From Linnemannia elongata (lineage: Eukaryota > Mortierellomycota > Mortierellomycetes > Mortierellales > Mortierellaceae), in assembly GCA_036320915.1 (NCBI GenBank), contig JAXBDG010000001.1:3308001-3372000 (forward strand): a stretch of DNA of 64,000 bases, read 5' to 3'. The notes under the pieces were generated by a model, which worked only from the letters and a program-made list of their open reading frames with translations, ran no database searches and was not told the origin of the DNA. A program made the position numbers and the translations under genes. Positions within the stretch are counted from its first letter, which is position 1, and the number at the start of each line of letters is the position of its first letter. Shown here piece after piece: positions 18,667 to 30,611 of this stretch.

Positions 18667-21585
18667 ATGGACACCCAAGCGGCCGTCAACTGGATGGTCA
18701 CAGAGGACTATTCGAGAGAACCCTTCGATGACGCGCTATCAAAGCTGTCCAGCTCGTTGGTGAGTTGCTTATTATTAATATTGCTTGGTGCCTACCATCA
18801 TGAAACGACGCTGTCGATATAAGCACGATGCTTGGTTTACTCACACTCAATCCGTGTCTACGCTATTATTAAGATCTTACGTCTAGCTGATATGGACTCG
18901 GGTCTTGCTGAGGACGGTCAAGCTGAGAATGACCAAACTAAGGACATGGTCGAAGATTCACCCGAGGCCGAAGGAAGTGATGAATCCGAGAGCGAGACAG
19001 ACGGCGGAGCCGGGCACGATGAGGCCGCATCTTCCGGAGACGGTATTGCAGGTGTCGACAGCAGGGTGATGAATATCTGCGAAGTGAGCGTCAAGACAGA
19101 CCGTGTGCCCATGAGAGCGAGGCAGGCAGCCGACCTCCAGCGAAATGTGCTCAATGCTATCCGTGATTCACTCTTCGATGACCCTATATCATTGAAACGG
19201 CTGAGACCTATGGGTTTCCGGAAGGTAAACGGATTACCTTGAGTGAGAAGAAGGAGGGGCGCTGTCTGGTCTTCTATGTCAAGGCAGCCTTTTTCGAGGA
19301 CTGGCTGAAGCGACACTCGGACTGCATCGGCACCAGCTTCACGTTGCGCACCAAGCCTCACCCTTACTCCACTAACGTCAAAGAAAGCAGCACCCAGGCC
19401 AAAAAGGACAAGGCAGGGCAGATTCTCAGTCGATACAGCTGTCATTGCAAAAGCAAAAAGTACGAGGTCAAGGGCCGAATCAAGGGTGGAAAGAAGGAAA
19501 AGACCAGATTGCGTTTGCCTTCCATCAGTTGTAACTGCCGGTCGTCCATTAAAGCTACGTTTAGACCACGGTCAACGAGTGATGGCATGCCCGGCAATAC
19601 ATGCATGATCGAATATTTTTTCGAGCACAACCACAAGCTTGGATGCGCGGAGAACATTGGGAGCATGCGGAAATCGGAGGCTGTCAAGCTGAGGATCAAA
19701 GCCATGCTCATGAGAGGAATGTCCATCAATGCCATCATGGAGCAGTTGACGATAGACCACGCCAGGTTTGCTCGCTTCTTGGAGGGAAAGGGGACCATGG
19801 CGTTGTCTAGGGACAATTTTATCACCTACGACGACGTCTACAACATCTTGTACGCCATTACAGCCAAGGAATCAGGAAGAGCAACGACGACATGATATCC
19901 GCAAGACTATGGATGGAGGAACTGGACAGGAACAACTACTTTACCTTCTATGACAAGGCAAACAGCGTGTACCATGGATTCTCATCGCCCTGGCAGTTGG
20001 ATCAACTCAGGCAATGGGGCGATGTGTTCTGCTTTGATGGTACCCATCATGCCCGCGGGTAAGCGTTTCCCTTGAACACTCGTATTTTGTACTGTTTGAT
20101 TTTGGCTGCCATCTTGTCTCTTACTCCTTGTAACTGTTCTCAATGGTGCTTTAGACGAGACACATACTTATTTACCATTGTTGTAAAGAACAAGGAAACA
20201 GGCTTCGGCATCCCTGTCGCGTTCCTGTTGACGAAGACTCAAAAGTGGGAACTCTTGAAGGAATGGCTTTGTCAGCTGAAAGCAAAGATGGACCAACTGT
20301 GTGCCGAGCCGTATTTCCCTACCGCTGTAATCACTGACCAAGGCACAAACGAGATCAATGCCATCCAATATGCTTTCGATTTCAAGCCGCGCATATTTTA
20401 CTGTGCGTGGCATATCTTGCAAGCTTGGGAGCGCAACTTCACCAAGGAAAAACTCGGCATGGATAATATCTCCATAGCTAAAAAGAAGGAAAGGAAAGAC
20501 AGGGTAAGTGAGACTTTTCTGACTAGTTTGTAAACGACTCTTTTAAAGACATGATGTAACTATGCTATTCATATGCTGCGTTGAAGCCAATAATGAAGGA
20601 GATTATATTAATGTAGGCGTTTATTGCTGTGTTCGTCTTACACCAGGTACGGAAACAGCTCAAAGGCATCCTCTATGCACGGACGGAGGAGGAGTCCAAC
20701 ACTTTGCTGGACGCGTTTAGAAATGAGTGGCAAGACATTGCGTCCGAGTTTATCAAGTACCTGGACGCCAACTACCTGGCTCATGAGGCGGACAGGAGGC
20801 GTTGGATGTTTTGTCACCGCCAACAAGTCGCTTATGGTTGTATCAACACCAATAACTTCATCGAGAGCTGGCATAACACCTTGAAGAAACACTTCTTCAA
20901 AGACAAGCAACAACGGCGCCTGGATTCAGTGATCCATACTCTCGCCAAGAAAGCCGTGCCGCACTTTCAACAGATGTGTGTCCGTCACATTGTGCAAGTT
21001 GGGAAGATGACTCCTGGTCGCAAGAAGGCTCTGATCGCAAGGCTGGCGGCCCAGAACCACATCGATCGCACTCGAATGCAAGACCCTGGAAAACTCCTTC
21101 TGCTACAATCTGATGACGATTCAGTGCTAAAGGTTCCATCATTCACCATCCCCGACGTCTCTTACGACCTGACAGTCGATTGGGATCTTGGGATGGCAGG
21201 GCAGTTTCGCAAGTGTACCTGTGCTGACTTTTCAAGTACGCACATGGTCTGCAAACACCTAGCCTTGGCGGAAATTGCATTTCCAAACACTGATTATCGC
21301 CCCAAAGGTCACTTGGAGTTCCGAGCAGACCCTATGCCTTTGAGCTCTGAGGAGGAGCTTTCACTGCAACCCGCTCCTACGGTTTTGACGGTTGCTCAGA
21401 CTCTCAGTAGCATTGTCGACTCCATTAATAGTTACATTAGCGTTATGGACCCAGATAAGGCTGTGCCGAACGATGACGAGGTTTTATCTACGATGAAGAG
21501 AGCTCGCGACCTACTTCATGCGCATATGCCAGTCAAAGAAGGGTACAGTCTCAGTAACAAGCGTCAAAGGCAGCGCCCTAAATAA
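18667..21585 (+). pseudogene. MULE transposase, two apparent frameshifts
   Basis: Exons by eye: 18667-18759, 18874-20058 (containing both frame breaks), 20155-20503, 20617-21585; introns 96-114 bp. Order: acidic N-terminus, a Cys/His region (YSCHCKSKK, ISCNC, FEHNH) resembling the FAR1/FLYWCH-type DNA-binding fold, then the MULE RNase-H-like core with first Asp in FCFDGTHH, second Asp in VITDQGTNE, the CxxH motif in YCAWH and a Glu in NFIESWHNTLKK, then a SWIM finger (CTC...CKH, residues of FRKCTCADF/MVCKHLA). The frame shifts by one base near 19182-19195 (the downstream frame there is preceded by a TGA) and again near 19870-19880. Both sites need a one-base indel, not an intron: no spacing fits a spliceable intron. 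They could be true decay or assembly indels. Confidence 0.85.
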
Positions 21586-22628
21586 AACATGCTTATTCAT
21601 CTCTACTTGTCACTGCGAAGGAGTCATTTTATATCAAGAGTGTATCCCAAGATCAAATACAGGTTGACAAGTATGCAAGACTTGTGTAATGAGGTTGATA
21701 TGTAAAAAAAATGCTCAAGTACAGGGAATCAGCCAATAAGCATCAAGGATTTATCTCTCTGACTCGACACAATTCAGACCTCTCGCATTAGGACACTCTT
21801 CGCTAGGACGATCATAACTGCCGCAATACTGCCACTGGAGAAGCACTGCTCAATCCAGCGCGGAGAAGAGTTCAGGAGCTTCAAGACAAGGCATTTAAGA
21901 GACGATTCTGTTGAGGAATGATAGAGCTGCTACCGCCTAAAACCTCTGCAGTCGCTCTTACATAAAAAATGCCCAACTTTTGCATCTAAAAACGCATGCT
22001 ATTCCATCAAAACCGAAGATATAACCATGAAACTTGGATGGTTAATACTCTTGAACAACTACTATGTCCTAAGTCTCGTTTTCCTTGGTTCTATGCAGTA
22101 GTTGTAGAGCTACTACTTATTAGTTAACGCCAAATGGGGTAATTAAAGTACCTGGAGACTTTGAATAGAGAATACGGTTGCTTTTTTCTATCTACGGCGT
22201 AGTTTTTTTGATGTCATTGGATTTTCCATTAGAAAAAGCACTTGTTCATGTAGTTTCATGAGTTTTCATGGACTACTTATTCCGCATGATAAGTCTTTCG
22301 AAAGTTGATGAAGAATAGATCAAAATGTTCTCTAGGATGCATCCTTTACGCGTTTTTTGGTCTTCATGGATAAACTACGAGTATTAAAATTAGACCAAAA
22401 CGGCTAAAACTTCTTGAAGACATAGGCATTAGAGTGCTCTATCCATCCTAAAAAGACTGATGGTAGCTGACCATTTGTGAACGACTTCACTTAGAAGCGA
22501 CTCTATTGACAGGAAAAACCGTAGGTGGCACATTGAGGATTCTCTTAATGCATTGCATTTAAAGAAAATTTCTCTTATGGGAAGAAAGGAGACTGCTATT
22601 TTATGGCCCTTGGCGAGCCTTCTCCTGA
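21586..22628 (+). other. Non-coding 3' part of the MULE
   Basis: About 1 kb of AT-rich sequence between the transposase stop and the right inverted repeat. I see no open frame, second gene or captured host exon. Confidence 0.7.
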
Positions 22629-22653
22629 AATCGGGGCCTTCATAAGGAGATTC
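22629..22653 (-). repeat. Right terminal inverted repeat of the MULE
   Basis: 25 bp, exact inverse of the left repeat. It is immediately followed by the second copy of TGCTCTCGA at 22654-22662. Confidence 0.95.
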
Positions 22654-22662
22654 TGCTCTCGA

Positions 22663-23893
22663 CAGGCAATGTAAACAGTAACAAAAGATTGCAGATGGAA
22701 GGAGCTTTAACTTGAGAGAGAGAGAGAGCGAGAGATATAGAGGGTATGTAGATTGCCACTATTTAACCACAACGTGGGTGGGTCATAACCCGCAGGTCCA
22801 ATATGTGTCCCAAGGAAGAGAGAGAGACAGAGAGAGAGGAGGTGAGCAAGCACAAGAATATACTGCACATATAAATTGGCGGCAACAAAAAAGAAACTTT
22901 CCATCACCCCTGGATGTACGCAAGGCCAATCAGAAATTGATGGCCCTGAAAGTGCGACCGTGCTGAAACTGATAGAGTTGACTGATCATCTGGTTCTCAT
23001 AAATGACAAAGAATGTTTGTAGAAACCGTAGGTTTTCAAGGCTGCTGTCAAGACCGTGTCCATAGTGACCATAGTCAGGCATGGTAGGAAAATAAAAAGA
23101 TAGGGCTTGATTGCACACTCCGCCACTCGTGTCATTTCTGTATGGTTCAATTTATTTTTTGTTCTCGAAACGTCTATTCAAATGACAGGATTTCTGTCAT
23201 ACCCTTTACACAAAACGCGGGGGTCAAGCAGCAAGAGAAGTACCGATCACATAAAAAAATCCTTTTGTGAAATTGAGTTTGACAAGTCAATTGCTTCCTC
23301 CTCTTGGTAACAACGCTTCTCCGGTCTGCTGGTCACCGTTGATAGGATGGCATGTCAACTCCATGTTCTGCTATTGCATGATCATCGGACGAATGTGCAC
23401 GAGAAGAACGAAAAAAAAAATATACAGCCTGACGTCTTTGCTCTGGCTACTTGTGTGGACCTTTTCAAAGTGCGAGAGGGAGAGGGACAAAAACGTTTGC
23501 CTCTCTCCGCAGGCTTTGTGCCATTGGCGAATCAGAGTTGCCACGACAATAGCCAGTCACTTTTTTTGCTCCAAGTTATCAGACACACGCACACCCTGCC
23601 CTGCACCGTTCGTCTGCACCTCTCTTTCCTCCTTTCTCCTTGTCCCACTGCTCACCACTTTTTCTCGCCTTCTCCTTCTCCTGGCAAAGGGATCAGCATA
23701 GGTCATCTTCTATCTTTTCTTCAGCCAAAGGAGCATCTCACTCAACAACAGCACAGCTCCTTCCTTCTCCCTGCTACAAGCAATCACAGCTTCTACTCAT
23801 CCACGCGAGGAAAAAGCTCAAGCAAGCAACTCCTCTGACCCATCCCGACCAACAACCCTCTTACATACAGACTCATACAGTCAGTCAGTCGGC
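22663..23893. other. Upstream region of the heat-shock factor gene
   Basis: 1.2 kb between the transposon and the HSF start. It contains GA-rich patches (22712-22740, 22815-22845) and a plus-strand pyrimidine-rich leader (23580-23880), then GTCAGTCAGTCGG just before the ATG. No gene seen. Confidence 0.6.
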
Positions 23894-26852
23894 ATGATGT
23901 TCAGCTCAAACGACTCATCCAGCAATCCCAGAATAGTCGAACTCTCCAGCAACAGCCCCCTCTCGTTGGCAGCAAGCGACAACGGGACCGATAGCAACAA
24001 CAGCCCCAAACCAATCGTCACAACCCCTACTTCGACAACATTACCTTTTATGCCTTCGCCTTCTCTTTCTGACTATGGTGCTCCCTCGGCCGCCGTCTTG
24101 AACCCTGTCTCCATGTTCAACAATGTTGCACAGCAGCAGCAACAGCAGCAGCAACAACAACAGCAACAGCAGATACTTCATTTGCAGCAGCTCCAGCAGC
24201 TTCAACAGCTTCAACAGAGCCAGCAACTTCAGTTTCTCCAACAATACCAGCAGCTCCAGAATGCTGGCATCACATTGGATGCCAATGCCGCTCTCTCAGC
24301 CTTCAATGGCCTTACATCGACAAACAATACTCCAACTTCAGCTACCTCTGTGGTATTACAACCAGCTTCTCAGACTGTGAGCACTGTTGCTCGACCAGCA
24401 AACGCTAGTACTGCCACTACAAAGGCCAAGGGGCGTAGCGGAGCAGTAGCAGTAACAACAGAAGACGCGGCCTTGAGCTCAACCTCACAGTCACTGCAAC
24501 CCCTCACCCGGGCTACGAACAACAGTACCCGAGGGAACGTCACCAACTTTCTGTCCAAGCTCTACAAGTAACTGATCCCTGCATGTTGCGGACAATGTTT
24601 ATGCGTATGAAACAGCAATGAACCCAGGGCTATGTATCTAACAAGAGATCTTCATTACCCTTTGTATGATCACTCCAATCAATAGTATGGTCGGCAACCC
24701 CAGCTCGAACGATCTTATTCACTGGTCCGACGATGGCGACTCCTTTATCGGTAAACAGCAAAAAAAAAGCTTTGGTCAAAATTTGTCTCCCTTTCCATAC
24801 GCAAAAAGTGTACTGACCTCCTATACCAACTCTTCTTTTCTCCATATGCATTGATTAGTGACGGATCAGGTCAGGTTCGCAAAGGAGGTGCTGCCAAAGT
24901 TCTTTAAGCACAACCTGTTCACGTCCTTTGTCCGCCAATTGAACATGTACGATTTCCACAAGGTGCCACATCTGCAGCAGGGAGTTCTCATGCCAGATTC
25001 GGATTCAGAGCACTGCGAGTTCAGCAACCCTCACTTCCAGCGCGACCAACCAGACTTGCTACACCTAGTCGAACGCAAAAAGGCATCATCGGCAGTCAAC
25101 AACGCAAAGGCAGGACAGGATAACTTGATGAGCGCTATTACTGGTGGTGCTGGCACGGGTGTAGATATTGGTGGTGGCGTCGGCGGAGGTCGGGTAGGAG
25201 GAGCAGGAGCAGGAGGAGGTGGTGGTGGAGGTGGAGGTGTTAACAAGAGAGATGCTCTCACTCTGGATCTGGGACATATCGTGAAGGAGGTGAACGCCAT
25301 CAAACGACACCAGGTCGCCATCTCTACTGATCTCAGGAATATTGAACGAGACCACCAGTCGCTGTGGCAAGAGTCGATTCAGGCAAGGGAGAGACATCAG
25401 AGGCAACAGGAGACGATCGACAAGATCCTGAGGTTCTTGGCGAGTGTCTTTTCGGGCGAGAAGAAGCGCGCAATTGTGCCCAACAAGAAGGCGAGATTGA
25501 CGATCACAGATGGAGAGACTGCTCTTCGCAACTCAGGTGTATCGACTGCAAGACGGTTGGTCGAGGCTGAGGATGATAATGAGGAGGAGGATCTAGATGA
25601 AGATGATGGTGCGGAGGAAATTGTCCTGTCGGGTAGCAAGCGGAAACGGGACCAATCTGATGTCGGGAACATCAGCGAGCTCACACCAGGTGCGTTTTTT
25701 TTTACTTCAATCCATTCAAATACTTGGGTTTAAGGGAGTCTTGCTATGCCTCTAAATTGTTAACCACGGTTCTTTGTTGCTACAACAATAGACACGCTGC
25801 CGATGCTCTCAAACGCCAAGCAGACACCGCAAAAAACCCCACTCACTACAACCACTACGGCATCATCTACAGCAGGACTACCCACAATTCCCACCTTGTC
25901 ATCAACCGCCACCAATCACAACCTGATATCCACCTCACAAATTCCTGACTACCTCCTACCCAGCCTTCTGAACTATGCTCAACAGAATGCCAACAAGGCT
26001 AATAGCCTCAACACCACCAACGCTACCTCCTCTGCCAATGATATCAAAGCTGCTCTTGGAGGAGGAGGCCTTCAGTTCGATCCCTCGACCTTAACCCTCC
26101 CAACAACCCTGCATCCAAACGTCCTGACATCTCCAGTACACCACGACATGCTCCGGTCCATCTCGATAGCCAATGCGCGGGACACCACCCAGAACGCTCA
26201 GTCCCTGGCTCCTCCATTACCACCACCTAACCCTTCTTCTCTGTCATCTGCTCTGTTGGCCGCCCCAACGTTCAGTCAGACTCCCGCTGGCGCGCATATC
26301 ACAAAGGGCGTCGATCAGATTGCGATGGATCAGGAGAGGTTGCAGCAGAGTTTGGATGCTCTTGGACAACATGGGCTTAATATTGACAACTTCGATCTGG
26401 ATGATGATTTTGACGGTGGAGGAGATGACTCCTACCTCGCCCTTGCCAACTCGTTCGGTGAGTTACACACATACGTGTATTTGGTTTCCATAGTTTTGCT
26501 TCTTTGTCCATATCACCGTGCCACATTCTGACCTCAAGACCGTTGTTCATCGACCTATTTAGATACAAATGTGTACCCAGACTTGGGATCGTTCCAGGAT
26601 GAGATTGGAGGCTACGGTGGATTCGACCAAACCAACGACACAACAGCCCAATTCAACCAGCTACAGGATTTCCTGACCTCACATCCCGTCGCTCTTCCTG
26701 GTGGCTCGCCAACGTCTACCATCGCCACAAACACTGCGGTGCCAGCATGGTCAAACACCAGCAATGACTCCAACAACAACAACAATAACAATAACTTTCA
26801 TGTTGGCGCCAATCCTCGGATAACAACCTTGGGAGAAGATGGAGGTTCTTGA
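23894..26852 (+). CDS. HSF1: Heat-shock transcription factor
   Basis: Trimeric DNA-binding activator of heat-shock genes, nuclear. Five exons: 23894-24567, 24686-24750, 24859-25689, 25792-26457, 26563-26852; phases close to 841 residues. The N-terminal extension (about 215 residues) carries poly-Q. The HSF winged-helix domain starts at NFLSKLYNMV and continues through LIHWSDDGDSFIV, FKHNLFTSFVRQLNMYDFHKV and FQRDQPDLLHLVERKK (about residues 217-320). The domain is split by two introns, leaving a 65-nt exon 2. A Gly-rich linker (about 340-375) precedes the HR-A/B coiled coil (VKEVNAIKRHQ to DKILRFLASVF, about 385-445), and an acidic block EEEDLDEDDGAEE follows. The C-terminus is Thr/Asn/Ser-rich with acidic hydrophobic patches (DNFDLDDDFDGG) that could be activation segments. 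The HR-A/B form points to Hsf1 or Skn7-free HSF rather than Skn7 (no receiver domain seen). Confidence 0.93.
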
Positions 26853-27133
26853 AGAGACTTCTTGATCTTGGACCCTCTTCGCAGAACACATAACTGGGTT
26901 AAAGCCACTTCATGTTTTCCTTAGTTTTTCATACATATCTTTTGACAATCTCACAATCAAACAAGTTTTTTTGCATCTAAAACTGTGCGTGTATGTTTTA
27001 CTTTTTTTTGAATAAGATGATGAGGGAGAGAAGAAAAAAAAAATGCTATGGAAAATGATGATGGAAAAAGGGGAATTAAGAATGACAATGTGTGGATGAA
27101 AAAGAGCTACTTTTGCTAAACGGATGCTACCGC

Positions 27134-29313
27134 TTAGCGCGAGAATTGACGTCCACCATCTCCGTTGGGACGACGACCACTGTTGGGGTGGTTGCTAGTC
27201 TTCTTCTCCCCGGAGACATAGGCCTTCTTGTTGGCAGTGCTGCCCTTGACAGATCCGACCGAAATGTTGACCTTGGGAGGAACAGAGAATCCAAAAGCCT
27301 TGGCGACCTTGACCAGATCCAACTTGTTGACGTCAAATGTACCCTTTTGTGCGTAGGATGCATAACTCTGCAGGTAACTCCTGTAACCATCCCTGGCAGA
27401 CTTGTTCAGGTAGTAGTTCTTCTCCACCAACTTTTCCAATTGACTCTGGACGTTCGCAATCTTGGAGGTAGGGAACTGGTATTCGTTCAGGGGCACCTTG
27501 GCGTGCTTCAGGAACCGGAGGAAGCCCAGCTCAGAGGGGAGCAAGAAGAGGAGCGACTTTCCAGTGGCACTGCCACGGGCTGTACGTCCCACACGGTGGA
27601 TATAGTCACGGGGATCATCTGGGGGGTCGAACTGGATGATCCAGTCGACGGCGGGAATATCCAGTCCACGGGCGGCAACATCGGTACACAGCAGGATTCC
27701 AGTCTCGGCGTTGATGAATTCGAAAAAGGTCGTCGTCCGCTTCTGCTGCTTCTGGCGTCCGTGCAGGTCGAGGACGGGGATATCAATATAGTTGAGCAAC
27801 TCGGCGTGGTACTTAACAGAGTTGCAGGACGAGAAGAAGACAATGACCTTCTTCTTGAGGTTCTTCTTGAGGAACGTGAACAACAACAGGAACCGCTTGT
27901 CACTCTCGCAGATCACATATCCTTGCTCCAGTCCGTCAGCGGTAGCAGTGTCCTTCTTCTCGTCCACGTTGATGTACAAAGGTCCTGCCTTGAGCGAGAT
28001 ACGGGCCAAATCCGTGACCTTGGTTGTCTGAGTAGCAGAGAAGAGCATCGACTGACGGTTGTCCTTGGGCAACAACTTGATAATCTGCTTCATCTCATCC
28101 TCGAATCCGCACTCCAGAATACGATCAGCCTCATCGATAACCAATGCCTTCAAGTTCTTGAACACAAATCCCTTGGTGTTCTATTGATCGAGAGCGTTAA
28201 TTGCGCATTGGGTCAGTACTCGAATCTCAACTGCAATCATACTTTTCCATAAGGTACAAAAAGTTTTGCCCATGGTGTTTACCTGAAGATGATCGAGAAG
28301 ACGACCGGGGGTGGCGACCAGGAGGTTGACACCCTTGGCAAGCTTGTCAGCCTCAGCCTTGCGGTTGGCGCCTCCAATGACAATTCCAAAAGTCTGGTTA
28401 TGGTACTTGAGCAAATCCTTAGCAACTCCAAAGATCTGAAGAGCCAACTCACGGGTCGGTGAGATAATAATAACACCGGTACCTGAATAACAATAAAGGA
28501 ACATTGAACAATGGTTCCACAATTGTTAGTCTCTCGTTCACTGCACTCACTCTGCTGCGCAAACAGTTCTACACAAAACAAATGATAAAGTTGTTTGGTT
28601 GTTCTTACCGTTGCGAGGCTTGAACTTAAGCTTGTAGAGCAGCTCAACGGCAGGGACCAAGAAGGCAATGGTCTTTCCTGATCCTGTCTTGGCAGCTCCG
28701 AGGACATCGCGACCAGCCAACAGTGGGGGGATGGTGCGTGCCTGAACCTCAGTCATCTTTGTGAATCCAATGTCGACAATAGCCTTCTTGGAGGGCTCGC
28801 AGAGCTCGAGCCCAGCAAAATCGTAGTTGATCTTCTTGCCGCCTATTAGTCATTAGGGTCGAAGTGATGGAATGGTTGCATGGTAAGAAAGTATAGACAA
28901 AGAGTATGTTAGAGAGTGTCGTGGACCCAGGCGATGATTGTATTGAGTATGGATGCAATGGTCGAGGAAGGGTCAAGAGGGGGGGGGGAGTGATTACCTG
29001 CGGAGGTAGCAACGTCGTTGGCGGAAAAGTCGATCGAGGGCAAGTCCTCCTGCTCCTTTGCCTGTTCGGCTTTCTCCTCCTGCATCTCCTCGTCTTCATC
29101 ATCCTCAACTGTATCGTCGTCCTCATCGTCATCCTCAGCCTCAGCCTCAACCTCCTCCTCGTCTTTCTCTTCCTCCTCCTCGGACTCTGGTTCTTGGACC
29201 TTCTCCTTCTTGTTGGTCTTCTCGAGAAGCTTCTCCTCGCGCTTTCTCTTGTTGGCGTTTCCGTCCTTTGCTACAGGAGCCGCAGCAGCGGGCTTGGCAG
29301 AGGCTTTTGCCAT
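27134..29313 (-). CDS. HAS1: DEAD-box RNA helicase Has1 (DDX18)
   Basis: Nucleolar ATP-dependent RNA helicase for ribosome subunit assembly. Exons on the minus strand: 29313-28998, 28842-28609, 28482-28283, 28180-27134, giving 598 residues (yeast Has1 is about 505; the excess is the N-terminus). Residues 1-105 are Ala/Lys then very acidic ([20 protein letters not shown]). Helicase motifs in order: Q-motif region ([22 protein letters not shown]), motif [10 protein letters not shown], Ia SPTRELALQ, Ib [14 protein letters not shown] in [47 protein letters not shown]. The C-terminal text ([38 protein letters not shown]) is diagnostic of Has1 rather than other DEAD-box proteins. It is divergently arranged with CRIPT. 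Confidence 0.96.
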
Positions 29314-29654
29314 GATGTAAGGGGGTGAAGGGGTGATGGGGGGGTGGATGGGTGGATGGAGAAAAGTTCAAGTCAAAAGTAGGCTTATCAACAAACCTGC
29401 CTCTAGAAAAAAAAAGAAAAAAAAAGAAAAAAAAAGAGCAAGGCAGTCACTGAGGAGTTGGTAAACAACGACTGGCAATCAATAAATACACGTGATATTT
29501 ATCTAATTGAACAAACGATATTCAATTAGCGAAATGGCTTCTCCTCGTTGTCGAAAGGTTTATGAGTGTGGGCAAACTGATGCATGCAAACCAGGACTAC
29601 ATCGCTCCTCTTCTTCCTCCCCATCCATTCCTCCGACAACTACAAACCACAACC
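29314..29654. promoter_or_regulatory. Divergent promoter region between HAS1 and CRIPT
   Basis: 341 bp separate the two start codons, so the region must carry both promoters. It contains three A-rich blocks spaced by G (29407-29435) and an AT-rich centre (29475-29530) with CACGTGATATTTAT, an E-box-like CACGTG. No TATA box is assigned. Confidence 0.5.
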
Positions 29655-30370
29655 ATGGTGTGTGCTAAATGTAAGCAAATGCCACCTCACCAACTCGACC
29701 ATCAAGTTCTTCTATTTGTAGCATCAATAACTTTGCGTTTCTGTGCCCGTTGTTGCCATTTCAAGGACCCACTTGAACTGACTCTCTCTTTCGCTCTCTC
29801 TCTCCCTCTTTCTGCGTCTTTAACTCCCGCTCTTCATAGGTGAAAAGAAATTGGCAAAGGTGATCTGCCCTGACAAGTGGAAAGACGGCGCTCGCAACAC
29901 CACCGTCGGAACCTCATCTACAGCTGGACGCAAGATTGGTGAGAATAAGCTCCTGAGCAAAAAGCGAGTGTAAGGCTACGTAACCTCTGGCTTAAGACGC
30001 TTCTAAAATGATTACTTCGCCTCCATCTCTAAGCTTTTTCGATACTAACTTTGCTTTCAATTTTTTGATTCATGGCGTGGTGCAACAATAGTACGGCAAA
30101 GTTCAACCCATATGCAAATGCCAAGTGCAAAACATGCAAGTCCAAAGTTCATCAGGACGGTGCCATGTACTGTCAAGGTACACAAAAGACATTGCACAGT
30201 TACACTCTTTTTGCCTCTTGCATAATGTTGTTGTCTTCTTGATCAGCACTAACACCGTTGCTTTCTTCATACAAAATCATCCCATAGGCTGCGCATACAA
30301 AGGTGGACAGTGTGCACTTTGCGGAGTGGCCATTCTCGACACTTCCAAGTACAAGATGTCGGCCAAGTAA
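29655..30370 (+). CDS. CRIPT: CRIPT-family zinc protein (cysteine-rich PDZ-binding homologue)
   Basis: Small conserved zinc protein; CRIPT is found with the minor spliceosome and RBM48/ARMC7 in animals and plants. Four exons: 29655-29670 (16 nt), 29840-29969, 30092-30177, 30288-30370, closing to 104 residues (human CRIPT 101). Family landmarks: MVCAKCEKKL at the N-terminus, CPDKWKDGARNTT, the Cys pairs CKTCKSKVH and YCQGCAYK, and CALCG...LDTSKYK at the C-terminus. The introns fall inside Cys motifs, so exon assembly is needed to see the protein. The function in this organism is inferred from the family only. Confidence 0.95.
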
Positions 30371-30400
30371 CCATCTTCTACGAAACATTTCTTCAAGCGA

Positions 30401-30406
30401 AATAAA
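30401..30406 (+). terminator. Possible polyadenylation signal of CRIPT
   Basis: AATAAA 31 bases after the CRIPT stop codon. Motif and position only; fungal signals are loose. Confidence 0.4.
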
Positions 30407-30611
30407 AAGCGAAAAAAACCTTTGTACAATAATCATGAGAGGCAGCTGTGATCCCAGTCTATGGTTGTTTTCTTTTTTATTATTGCACGATTGTTTTATG
30501 TACAAATTGCAATGCGATTAAAATGAGGAGGGTTGGGAGAAAAAAAATACAAGTTTAAACTAAAAGAGAACTGAAAAAAAGGGAGATGAGCAAACTGATT
30601 GAGGTTGGTAT

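Larger units (their letters stand above)
18402..22653 (+). mobile_element. Mutator-like (MULE) DNA transposon, complete ends
   Basis: A 4252-bp element bounded by perfect 25-bp terminal inverted repeats (18402-18426 and 22629-22653, beginning GAATCTCCTTATGAAG) and flanked by a perfect 9-bp direct repeat TGCTCTCGA (18393-18401 and 22654-22662). A 9-bp target duplication is the usual Mutator size. Inside is one spliced transposase gene on the plus strand with MULE catalytic motifs and a SWIM zinc finger. Perfect repeats and target duplication imply recent insertion, but the transposase reading frame is interrupted twice, so this copy is probably not autonomous as read. Confidence 0.94.

Noticed and set aside
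19201..19242. Intron with donor GTAAAC inside the transposase at 19225
   Set aside because: The acceptor needed to regain frame would make an intron of under 20 bases; a one-base indel explains the data better.
22750..22800. tRNA-Met-like sequence GGGTCATAACCCGCAGGTC
   Set aside because: The anticodon-like stem is present but no T-arm (GGTTCGAATCC), acceptor stem or D-arm can be paired around it.
29407..29435. Regularly spaced A-tract blocks (A8-9 separated by G) resembling a bent-DNA element
   Set aside because: Only three blocks; more likely low-complexity decay in the divergent promoter.
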